Below are positions 32,805 through 39,408 of a stretch of DNA of 47,204 nucleotides, one piece after another. Both the position numbers and the translations under genes were made by a program. The DNA lies in NCBI GenBank assembly GCA_905234395.1, contig CAJOHG010000015.1, positions 1 to 47,204 of the forward strand. The letters run 5' to 3'. A model generated the notes under the pieces. It did not search any database. It worked only from the letters and a program-made list of their open reading frames with translations, and was not told the DNA's origin. This stretch comes from an uncultured Selenomonadaceae bacterium. Lineage in GTDB: Bacteria; Bacillota; Negativicutes; Selenomonadales; Selenomonadaceae. Each line of letters begins with the position of its first letter. Position 1 is the stretch's first letter.

Positions 32805-34012
32805 TCTGTTGCCTCCGATTCAAATACATGACCCATCTTAACTTTTTTGACGGTGAGATAATTTCTGTCGAACTTCGTCGGCGCAATGACAATCGGCACG
32901 CGTTCAGTTATCGTCAAGCCGTGACCTTCAAGCCCTGCACGTTTCGCAGGATTGTTCGTGAGCAAACGTATCGTCGTCAAGCCCAAGTCCGATAAAATTT
33001 GTGCACCGATGCCGTAGTCTCGAAGGTCGGGTTTGAATCCCAGCAGAACGTTCGCCTCGACGGTGTCATTGCCCGCGTCTTGAAGAGCATAAGCCCGCAT
33101 TTTATTCGCAAGCCCGATGCCGCGACCTTCTTGCCGCATGTAAAGCAAAACTCCTTCTCCGACCGATTCAATTTTTTTGAGAGCCGTCGCAAGTTGATCG
33201 CCGCAATCGCAACGCAGAGAGCCCAACGCATCGCCCGTAAGACATTCCGAATGAACACGCACGAGAACATTTTCTTTGCCCGCAACGTCGCCTTTGACAA
33301 TCGCCAAGTGACATTTGCCGTCAAGCGTGCTCTCGTAAGCTTTCAATCTGAAATGCCCGTACTTGCTCGGAAAGTCCACGTCGGCGATTTTTTTTACGAA
33401 TTTCTCCGTGCGTTTACGGTATTCAATCAGCGCGCGAACCGTCGTGATGTTCAGCCCGTGACGTGCCGCAAATTTTTTCAAATTCTCCGTGCGCATCATG
33501 TGCCCGTCATCGTCCATAATCTCGCAACAAAGTCCTGCGGGATAAAATCCTGCCAATCGCGCCAAATCGGTCGTCGTCTCCGTGTGACCTGCGCGGCGAA
33601 GAACTCCGCCTTCAACTGAACGCAACGGGAAGACGTGCCCGGGCTTGCGGAAAGTCGACGGCTTGGAATTTTTGTCGAGCAAAAGTTTAATCGTGTGGCA
33701 GCGTTCGTAAGCTGAAATGCCCGTTTCCGTGTCGAAAGCGTCAATCGACACCGTGAACGCCGTCTCGTGATTGTCGGTGTTGTTGACGACCATTTGACCA
33801 ATCTCCAGCTCGTCAAGTCGTTTGCCGTCAATCGGCGTGCAAATCAATCCTTTTGCGTGCGTCGCCATGAAATTTATATCTGCGGGCGTGACAGTCTCCG
33901 CCGCAATAATCAAATCGCCTTCGTTCTCGCGGTCTTCGTCGTCAACGACAACAATCATTTTGCCGCGTCTGATGTCGTCAATCGCCTGTTCAATCGTTGC
34001 AAATTCGCTCAT
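32801..34012 (-). CDS. ribBA: Bifunctional DHBP synthase / GTP cyclohydrolase II
   Basis: A 403-residue fusion. Residues 1-200 are RibB ([25 protein letters not shown], then [11 protein letters not shown] and [16 protein letters not shown]), making dihydroxybutanone phosphate from ribulose 5-phosphate. Residues 205-400 are RibA, with the zinc site [15 protein letters not shown] and [11 protein letters not shown], opening GTP. I chose ATG 34012 ([11 protein letters not shown]). GAGGAG lies about 13 bases upstream, so the spacing is a little long; an in-frame GTG five codons earlier would sit on the ribosome-binding site. The stop overlaps the ribH start. Confidence 0.96.
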   Translation of the reverse strand: MSEFATIEQAIDDIRRGKMIVVVDDEDRENEGDLIIAAETVTPADINFMATHAKGLICTPIDGKRLDELEIGQMVVNNTDNHETAFTVSIDAFDTETGISAYERCHTIKLLLDKNSKPSTFRKPGHVFPLRSVEGGVLRRAGHTETTTDLARLAGFYPAGLCCEIMDDDGHMMRTENLKKFAARHGLNITTVRALIEYRKRTEKFVKKIADVDFPSKYGHFRLKAYESTLDGKCHLAIVKGDVAGKENVLVRVHSECLTGDALGSLRCDCGDQLATALKKIESVGEGVLLYMRQEGRGIGLANKMRAYALQDAGNDTVEANVLLGFKPDLRDYGIGAQILSDLGLTTIRLLTNNPAKRAGLEGHGLTITERVPIVIAPTKFDRNYLTVKKVKMGHVFESEATE

Positions 34013-34062
34013 AAAATTTTTCACGCTCCTCAATGTGTCGAGTTAATAATTTTCAAGCTCGC

Positions 34063-34677
34063 TCATAAGAATCCGTTCGCCGCCAAAAAATTTCTAGTGA
34101 TTGTCGTCGACGCGTTGAAGTTCAGCAATCGGTCAACGTATTTCGCCAAAACGTCCGTCTCAATGTTGACGGGACTGCCCACGCGTTTATTTTGAAAATT
34201 TGTGACGGCGCGAGTGTGAGGAATCATCGACACGCTGAAATTTTCCGAGCCGACATTTACGACAGTCAAGCTTATGCCGTCGAGTGCAACGGAACCTTTC
34301 GGCGCGATTTGTCGCAACAAAAAATTTTCCGCCGCAACGTCAATTAAAAGCGCATTTCCTTCGGGACGTATGCTCAAAATTTTTCCGACGCCGTCAATGT
34401 GACCGCTGACAATGTGTCCGCCGAATCTGTCGCCGAGTTTCAAAGCGCGTTCGAGATTGAAATTTTTATCGGCAAGCGAAGTTTTTCTGAACGTTTCGGG
34501 CATGACATCAGCCGCAAAAAAATTTTCGCCGAAGTCGACGACCGTCAAGCAAATTCCGTTGACGGCAACACTGTCGCCGATTTTCACGTCCGATAAAATT
34601 TTTTCGCAAGAAATTTCGATTCGCCCGCCGTCAAGATTTTTAAGCCGCCCGACTTCTTCAATGATACCCGTGAACAT
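34063..34677 (-). CDS. ribE: Riboflavin synthase alpha chain
   Basis: A 204-residue protein with the two lumazine-synthase-fold repeats of riboflavin synthase: MFTGIIEEVGRL and DSVAVNGICLTV in the first half, GHIVSGHIDGVG and GSVALDGISLTVV in the second. It dismutates two lumazines to riboflavin. AGGTG lies 5 bases before ATG 34677. Its TGA stop overlaps an ATG that opens a seven-codon frame (MSELENY) resembling the first codons of ribBA, perhaps a trace of another junction duplication. Confidence 0.95.
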   Translation of the reverse strand: MFTGIIEEVGRLKNLDGGRIEISCEKILSDVKIGDSVAVNGICLTVVDFGENFFAADVMPETFRKTSLADKNFNLERALKLGDRFGGHIVSGHIDGVGKILSIRPEGNALLIDVAAENFLLRQIAPKGSVALDGISLTVVNVGSENFSVSMIPHTRAVTNFQNKRVGSPVNIETDVLAKYVDRLLNFNASTTITRNFLAANGFL

Positions 34678-34686
34678 TTCAGCACC

Positions 34687-35358
34687 TCAATAAACAATGT
34701 GGTCAATGCCAAACCATTGCGCCCTATCGTCCCACTTGAAACGGAATTCGCCTTCCGGCTCCGACTGACCTTTCCAATGCCAACGACGATACTTGACAAT
34801 CAATGTGTTGCCCGCGCAGGTTGGCACGTCATAGAGGACACCGCCGTCCAATTTATAGCCGTCCTTGCCGCCAAAATATTTTTCACTGAGTTTTCTGCTG
34901 TCGATATATACAACCCATTTTCCATCAGCGCGCCTGCCGAGAATTTTCAAATCGGTCACGCAGTAGTTGTAATAAATCGCATAAAGTTTAAGCGCAGAAT
35001 CGTTGCCAATGGAAAAGATTTTCTTGAAGGTAGCATTCATGCTCAATACAAAATCATTTTTGCCGCCGAAGTTGATGGTGTCGGTATTTTTGTTTTCAAA
35101 ATTATATTTGCAGTAGAGATCGCCGAAACGTGCAATTCCTTGCGTGTAGGTGATGATGGGCTTGCCGTCGCGTGTCATTTTTTCTGTGTAAGATGCGCCG
35201 TCATTTTGCGTAGCACCATTAACAATGTAACCGTGATAAGGAGCCTGCACAGGAAAGCCAATCTCGCCGATTTTCACGGGCTGAGAAAAAGTCATTGCAA
35301 GAGCCGTATTCGCGACGAAAAGCACACTCAAGACGACACCGATAAAAATTTTTTTCAT
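34687..35358 (-). CDS. Secreted protein of unknown function, first gene after an FMN riboswitch
   Basis: A 223-residue protein with a clear signal peptide (MKKIFIGVVLSVLFVANTALA) and no further membrane segment. The mature part is rich in Tyr, Lys, Gly and Asp, with two cysteines near YNYCVTDLKILG and DVPTCAGNTLIV that could form a disulfide, and a C-terminal WHWKGQSEPEGEFRFKWDDRAQWFG. I do not recognise a family. ATG 35358 is 7 bases after GGAGG. It lies directly downstream of the FMN aptamer and terminator and 9 bases before ribE, so it should be expressed with riboflavin synthesis genes when FMN is low. A role in periplasmic flavin binding or handling is an inference from this placement alone. 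Confidence 0.75.
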   Translation of the reverse strand: MKKIFIGVVLSVLFVANTALAMTFSQPVKIGEIGFPVQAPYHGYIVNGATQNDGASYTEKMTRDGKPIITYTQGIARFGDLYCKYNFENKNTDTINFGGKNDFVLSMNATFKKIFSIGNDSALKLYAIYYNYCVTDLKILGRRADGKWVVYIDSRKLSEKYFGGKDGYKLDGGVLYDVPTCAGNTLIVKYRRWHWKGQSEPEGEFRFKWDDRAQWFGIDHIVY

Positions 35359-35372
35359 GTCAAAACCTCCGC

Positions 35373-35406
35373 AAAAAAATTTAAACCGCCTCGACACTTC
35401 GGGCGG
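35373..35406 (-). terminator. Intrinsic terminator of the FMN riboswitch expression platform
   Basis: In minus orientation CCGCC and GGCGG pair around an 11-base loop, followed by TTTAAATTTTTTT. It sits between the aptamer and the ribosome-binding site of the first gene, as expected for transcriptional control. Confidence 0.7.
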
Positions 35407-35428
35407 ATAAATTCAAAATTATGTGCGC

Positions 35429-35541
35429 CAAACTTTTTCATCCGGACTTTAACCGTCGGTCTCGGAATTTCACCAAGTCATGCAAAAAATTGCTCGCGGA
35501 CTTTAACCGCCGGTGGAGAATTTCACTCCGCCCCAAGTTTC
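35429..35541 (-). promoter_or_regulatory. FMN riboswitch (RFN element)
   Basis: In minus orientation the conserved RFN core is recognisable in order: GGCGGAGTGAAATTCTCC, ACCGGCGGTTAAAGTCCGCG, then TTGGTGAAATTCCGAG, ACCGACGGTTAAAGTCCGGATG. P1 is closed by AAACTT (35535-35540) with AAGTTT (35430-35435). FMN binding is expected to favour the terminator at 35373-35406 and switch off the secreted-protein gene, ribE, ribBA and ribH. The 5' end overlaps the last codons of the YkgJ-like gene. ribD lies upstream of the aptamer and escapes this control. Confidence 0.93.
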
Positions 35542-35825
35542 TCGCTTAGGTTAGCACGATTGTCTTGCGCTGTCAAATTTTTCAGACGTTGGCAGGCGAC
35601 GTGATTGAGCTCATGAAATTTTTCGCGGCTCATCTTATCGGACAAAAATTTTTCCCAATAAGCATCGACGTTGCAGAAAATCGGGCGCGTGGAATAAATT
35701 TCGCACAGATTGTCCGCCGTCAAATGTTTGCAGACACCGTCGCCGCGATCCAAATCGTTTGGAAAATTTGCACGACGAATATTTTTGCAACATATGCCGC
35801 AACAGTCGCAATCAAACAAATTCAA
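35523..35825 (-). CDS. YkgJ-family cysteine-cluster protein
   Basis: A 100-residue protein with the cysteine cluster CDCCGICCKN near the N-terminus, then C in DGVCKHL, C in NLCEIYSTRP and C in IFCNVD, the pattern of the YkgJ (CxxCxxxxC) family. Members are thought to bind zinc or an iron-sulfur cluster; the role is unknown. It probably starts at TTG 35825, which overlaps the upstream gene's 3' end, so the genes are coupled. The last codons overlap the P1/P2 side of the FMN riboswitch, so its coding end is constrained by the aptamer. Confidence 0.8.
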   Translation of the reverse strand: MNLFDCDCCGICCKNIRRANFPNDLDRGDGVCKHLTADNLCEIYSTRPIFCNVDAYWEKFLSDKMSREKFHELNHVACQRLKNLTAQDNRANLSEKLGAE

Positions 35826-36423
35826 AGAGAATCAAGCCGCCTTTCCGAGTGTAGCCCGTGTCCCACAACGTCGCCAAATTAAACCATCGTCCGACGCCGT
35901 AAGTGACCGCCTTGACGAAAAATTCTTCGCCGCGAATTTCGTAACCGTTCAAAATAAACCAGTGCCAAACGTAATCGCCAAGAGACGGAGCTTGATGATT
36001 GAGCGTCAAACACGGCATCGGGCAACCTGCGTCAATCTGTCGTCGAACAATTTCGCGCGTGTCGAAAAAATTTTCATCGCCCGACCACGGAGCAAGTTTC
36101 AAATTCTCGACGTGATGATCTTTTAAAAATCGCCCGAAGCCGTCAAGATAAATTTCCAATCTGTCGACGCCCGACCAGCGCGGATAAAGATACGGCTCCA
36201 TGATTCGCCCGAACTCCAGATATTCAACCTGCGTGACGTTTTGCAAATTGAACGGATAAAGCCCGCGCAGTCCGAAATATTTGGCAAAGTAGATTGAGCA
36301 ATCGCAAGCCGTTATCGCCGCGCAACCGCCGACGTGCATTCCAAAATCGGTGATTCGCGAATACCACTCCTGTTGCCCGCCGAGAGAGTTTCCAACGTAA
36401 AAATGCGGCAATTCCTTTTTCAA
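35812..36423 (-). CDS. Putative papain-like cysteine protease, unknown family
   Basis: A 203-residue soluble protein. A possible cysteine-protease arrangement is visible: Q-x-W (GNSLGGQQEWY), a candidate nucleophile in GMHVGGCAAITACD and a late His in LNHQAPSLGDYVWHWFILNGYE. Similar small proteins occur in Clostridia, but I cannot name the family with certainty. The start is a TTG that overlaps the stop of the macro-domain gene, with CGGAGG just upstream; the stop overlaps the YkgJ-like start. The coupling to a macro-domain hydrolase suggests a shared process, which the sequence does not identify. Confidence 0.6.
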   Translation of the reverse strand: MKKELPHFYVGNSLGGQQEWYSRITDFGMHVGGCAAITACDCSIYFAKYFGLRGLYPFNLQNVTQVEYLEFGRIMEPYLYPRWSGVDRLEIYLDGFGRFLKDHHVENLKLAPWSGDENFFDTREIVRRQIDAGCPMPCLTLNHQAPSLGDYVWHWFILNGYEIRGEEFFVKAVTYGVGRWFNLATLWDTGYTRKGGLILFEFV

Positions 36424-36938
36424 ATCGAAGCCTCCGAATCACGACGCGCCGTCAAATTGAATTCGTCGACAAATTTTTGATTGAGCACCGTCAACGCAAC
36501 TTCTAAATCGTGCGTCGTCAGAAAGTCGTTTATCGCGTGGAAGGCAACGTCAATCGCCTCAAGCGACGGATAGCCGTAAATGCCGCTCGAAATCAACGGG
36601 AAGGCAATCGTTTTCAAATCGTGCTCGACGGCGCGTTTCAAGCTGTTGATGTAGCAGTTGCGCAAAAGTTCCGGCTCGCCATTATTTCCGCCACTCCAAA
36701 TCGGCCCGGCAGTGTGAATGACAAATTTCGCGGGAAGGTTGAATCCCGGCGTGATGACAGCCTCGCCCGTTTTAATCGGCGCAAGTTTGTCGCAAGCCGC
36801 TTGAAGTTCATAACGACCTGCCGCACGGAAAATCGCTCCGCAAACTCCGCCGCCCGCCAAAAGTTCAGTGTTCGCCGCGTTGACAATCGCGTCAACCTTT
36901 AAAGTCGTGATGTCCGCCTGCAAAATTTTCAGTGACAT
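36420..36938 (-). CDS. Macro-domain protein (O-acetyl-ADP-ribose deacetylase-like)
   Basis: A 172-residue single macro domain. The ADP-ribose site motifs are present: VDAIVNAANTELLAGGGVCGAIFRAAG, TPGFNLPAKFVIHTAGP and FPLISSGIYGYP. Such enzymes remove ADP-ribose or acetyl groups from ADP-ribosylated products in the cytoplasm. The N-terminus MSLKILQADIT is typical, with GGGAG before the ATG. It overlaps the following protease-like gene by four bases. It sits between ribD and the riboswitch, outside FMN control. Confidence 0.92.
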   Translation of the reverse strand: MSLKILQADITTLKVDAIVNAANTELLAGGGVCGAIFRAAGRYELQAACDKLAPIKTGEAVITPGFNLPAKFVIHTAGPIWSGGNNGEPELLRNCYINSLKRAVEHDLKTIAFPLISSGIYGYPSLEAIDVAFHAINDFLTTHDLEVALTVLNQKFVDEFNLTARRDSEASI

Positions 36939-36959
36939 AAAAATTCTCCCGTTCCAAAT

Positions 36960-38042
36960 TTATTTGACGTAACCGCTCAACAAAAAGTCGTCGCCGATTT
37001 TTTCAGCCGTGAAATTTTTCAGATTGACCGCGTCGGAAAGTTTTTCAAAGCCCGCGCCTTCGACAGCCGTCAATGCATTTGAGCCGCCGATAATTTTCGG
37101 TGCAATGAACGCAAAAATTTTATCGACAAGTTCCGCCTCAAGCATGGAGAAATGAATTTTTCCGCCGCCTTCAATCAAAACCGATGTCAGCTCACGATTG
37201 GCAAGCTCTCGCATCAAAATCGGCAAATCGACGCGTTCACCGCTGCCCGCAACGATAATTTCGACGCCCAAACTTTTCAGCGCGGAAATTTTTTCAATCG
37301 GAGCGTTTGCCGTCGTCGCAATGATTGTCCGCGCAGATTTATCGGTCACGACTTTTGAATCAAGCGGCGTGCGAATTTTGCTGTCGACAATCACGCGAAC
37401 AGGATTTTTGCCGTCAACAAGGCGCGTCGTCAAACTTGGATTATCAGCGAGCACCGTGCCCACGCCGATTAAAATTGCGTCGTTGATGTCGCGCAGGTGA
37501 TGTGAAAATTTTCTTGACTCTTCGCACGAAATCCATTGCGATTCTCCCGTTGACGTTGCGATTTTCCCGTCGAGTGAACAGGCGAATTTCAGCGTGACGA
37601 ACGGCAATTTCCGCGTGATGTATTTCAAAAAGACTTCGTTGAGTTTGCGAGCCTCTTCCGACAAAATTCCGACGTCGACTTCAATTCCTGCAGAGCGCAA
37701 CATTTCAAAGCCGCGCCCTGCGACTTTCGGATTCGGATCGCTCATTGCCGCGACAACTCGACTTATTCCCGCGTTGATGACAGCTTTTGCGCAAGGCGGT
37801 GTTTTTCCGAAATGCGAGCACGGTTCCAACGTCACGTAGAGTGTTGAGCCGCGTGAAAGTTCTCCTGCCATGTTCAGCGCGTGAATTTCGGCGTGAGGTG
37901 TTCCGGCTTGACGGTGCCAACCTTGCGCGATGATTTTTCCGTCGCGAACAATGACTGCTCCGACCAACGGATTCGGTGACGTGCGACCTTCAGCATAACG
38001 TGCGATTCTCAACGCCTCGCGCATAAAAATTTCGTCAGTCAA
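36960..38042 (-). CDS. ribD: Bifunctional pyrimidine deaminase / reductase
   Basis: A 360-residue protein. The deaminase (1-145) has the zinc motifs HAEIHAL and PCSHFGKTPPC; the reductase (150-360) has KFACSLDGKIATSTGESQWIS, GVGTVLADNPSL and LIEGGGKIHFS. It performs the second and third steps from GTP in riboflavin synthesis. I chose TTG 38042 (MTDEIFMREALRIAR), with GGAG 9 bases upstream inside recO; this start overlaps the recO stop. The ATG at residue 7 and the longer frame from 38057 are less likely. A 169-bp tandem duplication covers this junction. It is separated from the other rib genes and not under the FMN riboswitch. Confidence 0.95.
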   Translation of the reverse strand: MTDEIFMREALRIARYAEGRTSPNPLVGAVIVRDGKIIAQGWHRQAGTPHAEIHALNMAGELSRGSTLYVTLEPCSHFGKTPPCAKAVINAGISRVVAAMSDPNPKVAGRGFEMLRSAGIEVDVGILSEEARKLNEVFLKYITRKLPFVTLKFACSLDGKIATSTGESQWISCEESRKFSHHLRDINDAILIGVGTVLADNPSLTTRLVDGKNPVRVIVDSKIRTPLDSKVVTDKSARTIIATTANAPIEKISALKSLGVEIIVAGSGERVDLPILMRELANRELTSVLIEGGGKIHFSMLEAELVDKIFAFIAPKIIGGSNALTAVEGAGFEKLSDAVNLKNFTAEKIGDDFLLSGYVK

Positions 38043-38359
38043 TTTTTCCAACTCCAATCAAGCTTCGGACTTCGCGAATGAATTGCACCGACTTCAAACT
38101 GTTGCCGAGAATCGAGTGAACGTAGTCGAGAAAAAATTTCTCCGCCGCATTAATCTGCCGCGAGTTGAACGTCAGCTTTGTGTCGTCGCGCATGAAAATT
38201 TCATCAGTCAATTTTTCCAACTCCAATCAAGCTTCGGACTTCACGAATGAATTGCACCGACTTCAAGCTGTTGCCGAGTATTGAGTGAACGTAGTCGAGA
38301 AAAAATTTTTCCGCCGAATTGATTTGCCGCGAGTTGAACGTCAGCTTTGTGTCGTCGCG
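38018..38359. repeat. 169-bp tandem duplication of the recO-ribD junction
   Basis: Two copies with a period of 169 bases (38018-38186 and about 38187-38355) each hold the first bases of ribD and the last 52 codons of recO. The copy next to ribD keeps the true ribD start; the other keeps the true recO end. Together they make a chimeric frame (MTDEIFMRDDTKL...GVGKID). Of the differences I could place, about seven are synonymous and one changes Ala to Ser. Confidence 0.85.
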
Positions 38360-38968
38360 CCAATCGAAACTCAGCATCGTCTCAAAAGTCTTGCGTAAAC
38401 CGTCAGGATATGGTCGACAGTCCTGCGCGGCATCAACGCAATTCATGCAAACCGCACCGCCGTCAAGCAAACTGATCGCCGCGTCGCCGTCAATGTCTGT
38501 GCCGCAATGAACGCATTGGAAAAAATTCAACTGCACGCCGCTCGTCTCCATGAATTGGCACGCACCGATTAACGCGGCAATTCGCGGGTTACGAGTGCTC
38601 AAAGCGGGCAGAGAATTTTTCAGCAAGTCGAAAGTCTCAAGCTCCGATTGTCGCGGCAAAGTCATACGATTGACGATTTCAAACAAAAGTGACGCATAAG
38701 CCAAACGTTCCAAATCGGCGGTTAATGCGTCGTAAAAATTTTTTATGTCGGCGTCGCGAATGGTGTCGATTTTTGCGCCGCGAGTTAGTTGCGCCGTGAT
38801 GTGATTGAACATTTGCAACGCACCGCTCAATGGACTGCGCGAGCGTCGGCAACCGTAAGCATTAGCCTCAATCTTGCCGTATTCGCGCGTGAAAAGCGTT
38901 ACAACTCTGTTTGCGTCGCCGAAGTCGTCAGTTCTCAACACGACAGCTTCAACCGTGTAAGTGTCCAA
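38204..38968 (-). CDS. recO: DNA repair protein RecO
   Basis: A 254-residue RecO. The N-terminal OB fold (TYTVEAVVLRTDDFGDANRVVTLFTREYGKIEANAYGCRRSRSPLSGAL) and a C-terminal zinc region (CVHCGTDID...CMNCVDA) are present. It loads RecA with RecF and RecR in gap repair. TTG 38968 is 8 bases after GGAGG. The end GVGKID-stop overlaps the TTG of a ribD start, but in this copy the start leads into the duplicated recO tail rather than into ribD. A palindromic repeat lies upstream at 39039-39057. Confidence 0.95.
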   Translation of the reverse strand: MDTYTVEAVVLRTDDFGDANRVVTLFTREYGKIEANAYGCRRSRSPLSGALQMFNHITAQLTRGAKIDTIRDADIKNFYDALTADLERLAYASLLFEIVNRMTLPRQSELETFDLLKNSLPALSTRNPRIAALIGACQFMETSGVQLNFFQCVHCGTDIDGDAAISLLDGGAVCMNCVDAAQDCRPYPDGLRKTFETMLSFDWRDDTKLTFNSRQINSAEKFFLDYVHSILGNSLKSVQFIREVRSLIGVGKID

Positions 38969-39038
38969 AATTTTTCCTCCGATAACTTAATCGCGGCAAA
39001 AAATTGCGGTCATCAATCGGTTGCAAAGCAGACCAGTT

Positions 39039-39057
39039 GGATGCAACGTCACGTTGC
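39039..39057 (+). repeat. Palindromic repeat at the end of the DUF4405 gene
   Basis: A perfect GGATGCAACGTCACGTTGC. On the minus strand it supplies the last codons and stop of the DUF4405 gene (GCA ACG TGA). The following AACTGGTCTGCTTT also follows the copy at 6524-6542 with one change, so the element is longer than the palindrome. Confidence 0.88.
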
Positions 39058-39285
39058 TCTCCGGAAAATTTTTTTAGACGCGCCTTTAATCCAATCGATG
39101 TGCCACGCCAAATGAATCAGCAATCCGACCGCCATAACGTAGCCGCTGTAAGTGTGCACAAGCCGATAAACTCTGCGAACTTCGCGCCCGCCTTCGACCA
39201 GATGAAAATCCAAAATTATTCCCGTCGCAATGCAAATGAGTCCGCTCACGAACAGAATCACGTCGAGCCAAAAATTTTTCTTCAA
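39049..39285 (-). CDS. Small DUF4405-like (cytochrome b-type) membrane protein
   Basis: A 78-residue protein with two membrane segments (residues 7-25 and 46-64). Histidines occur near the membrane faces (DFHLVEGG, LVHTYSGYV, LLIHLAWHIDW), resembling the haem-binding DUF4405 domain. It may be a minimal b-type haem membrane protein. TTG 39285 is 8 bases after GGAG. The C-terminus FRRAT is closed by the inserted palindrome, so the natural end may be altered. A second copy of its start, leading only to MKKNFWAT-stop, lies at 39378-39408. Confidence 0.72.
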   Translation of the reverse strand: MKKNFWLDVILFVSGLICIATGIILDFHLVEGGREVRRVYRLVHTYSGYVMAVGLLIHLAWHIDWIKGASKKIFRRAT

Positions 39286-39408
39286 GATGATGTCTCCTAT
39301 CGAAAAGTTTCATGCGCGGTGATGAGCTAATGTTATCGTAAATTTCAACGCGCTAACTGGATGCAACGTCACGTTGCCCAAAAATTTTTCTTCAAGTCGA
39401 TGTCTCCT
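39268..39408. mobile_element. 79-bp palindrome-ended insert flanked by 31-bp direct repeats
   Basis: The bases at 39268-39298 and 39378-39408 match at 29 of 31 positions. Each holds, in gene orientation, a GGAG ribosome-binding site, a TTG and the codons for KKNFW. The palindrome (39359-39377) abuts the second repeat exactly. One repeat overlaps the DUF502 3' end, where TTG overlaps the TGA stop; the other starts the working DUF4405 gene. Confidence 0.8.

Noticed and set aside
34020..34063. Seven-codon frame MSELENY between ribE and ribBA
   Set aside because: It resembles the ribBA start and may be another junction trace, but it is too short to separate from chance.
38990..39075. Direct repeats around the palindrome at 39039, as for the other inserts
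   Set aside because: Only a weak CTCCGG/CTCCGA similarity is visible on the two sides, so I did not call a target duplication there.
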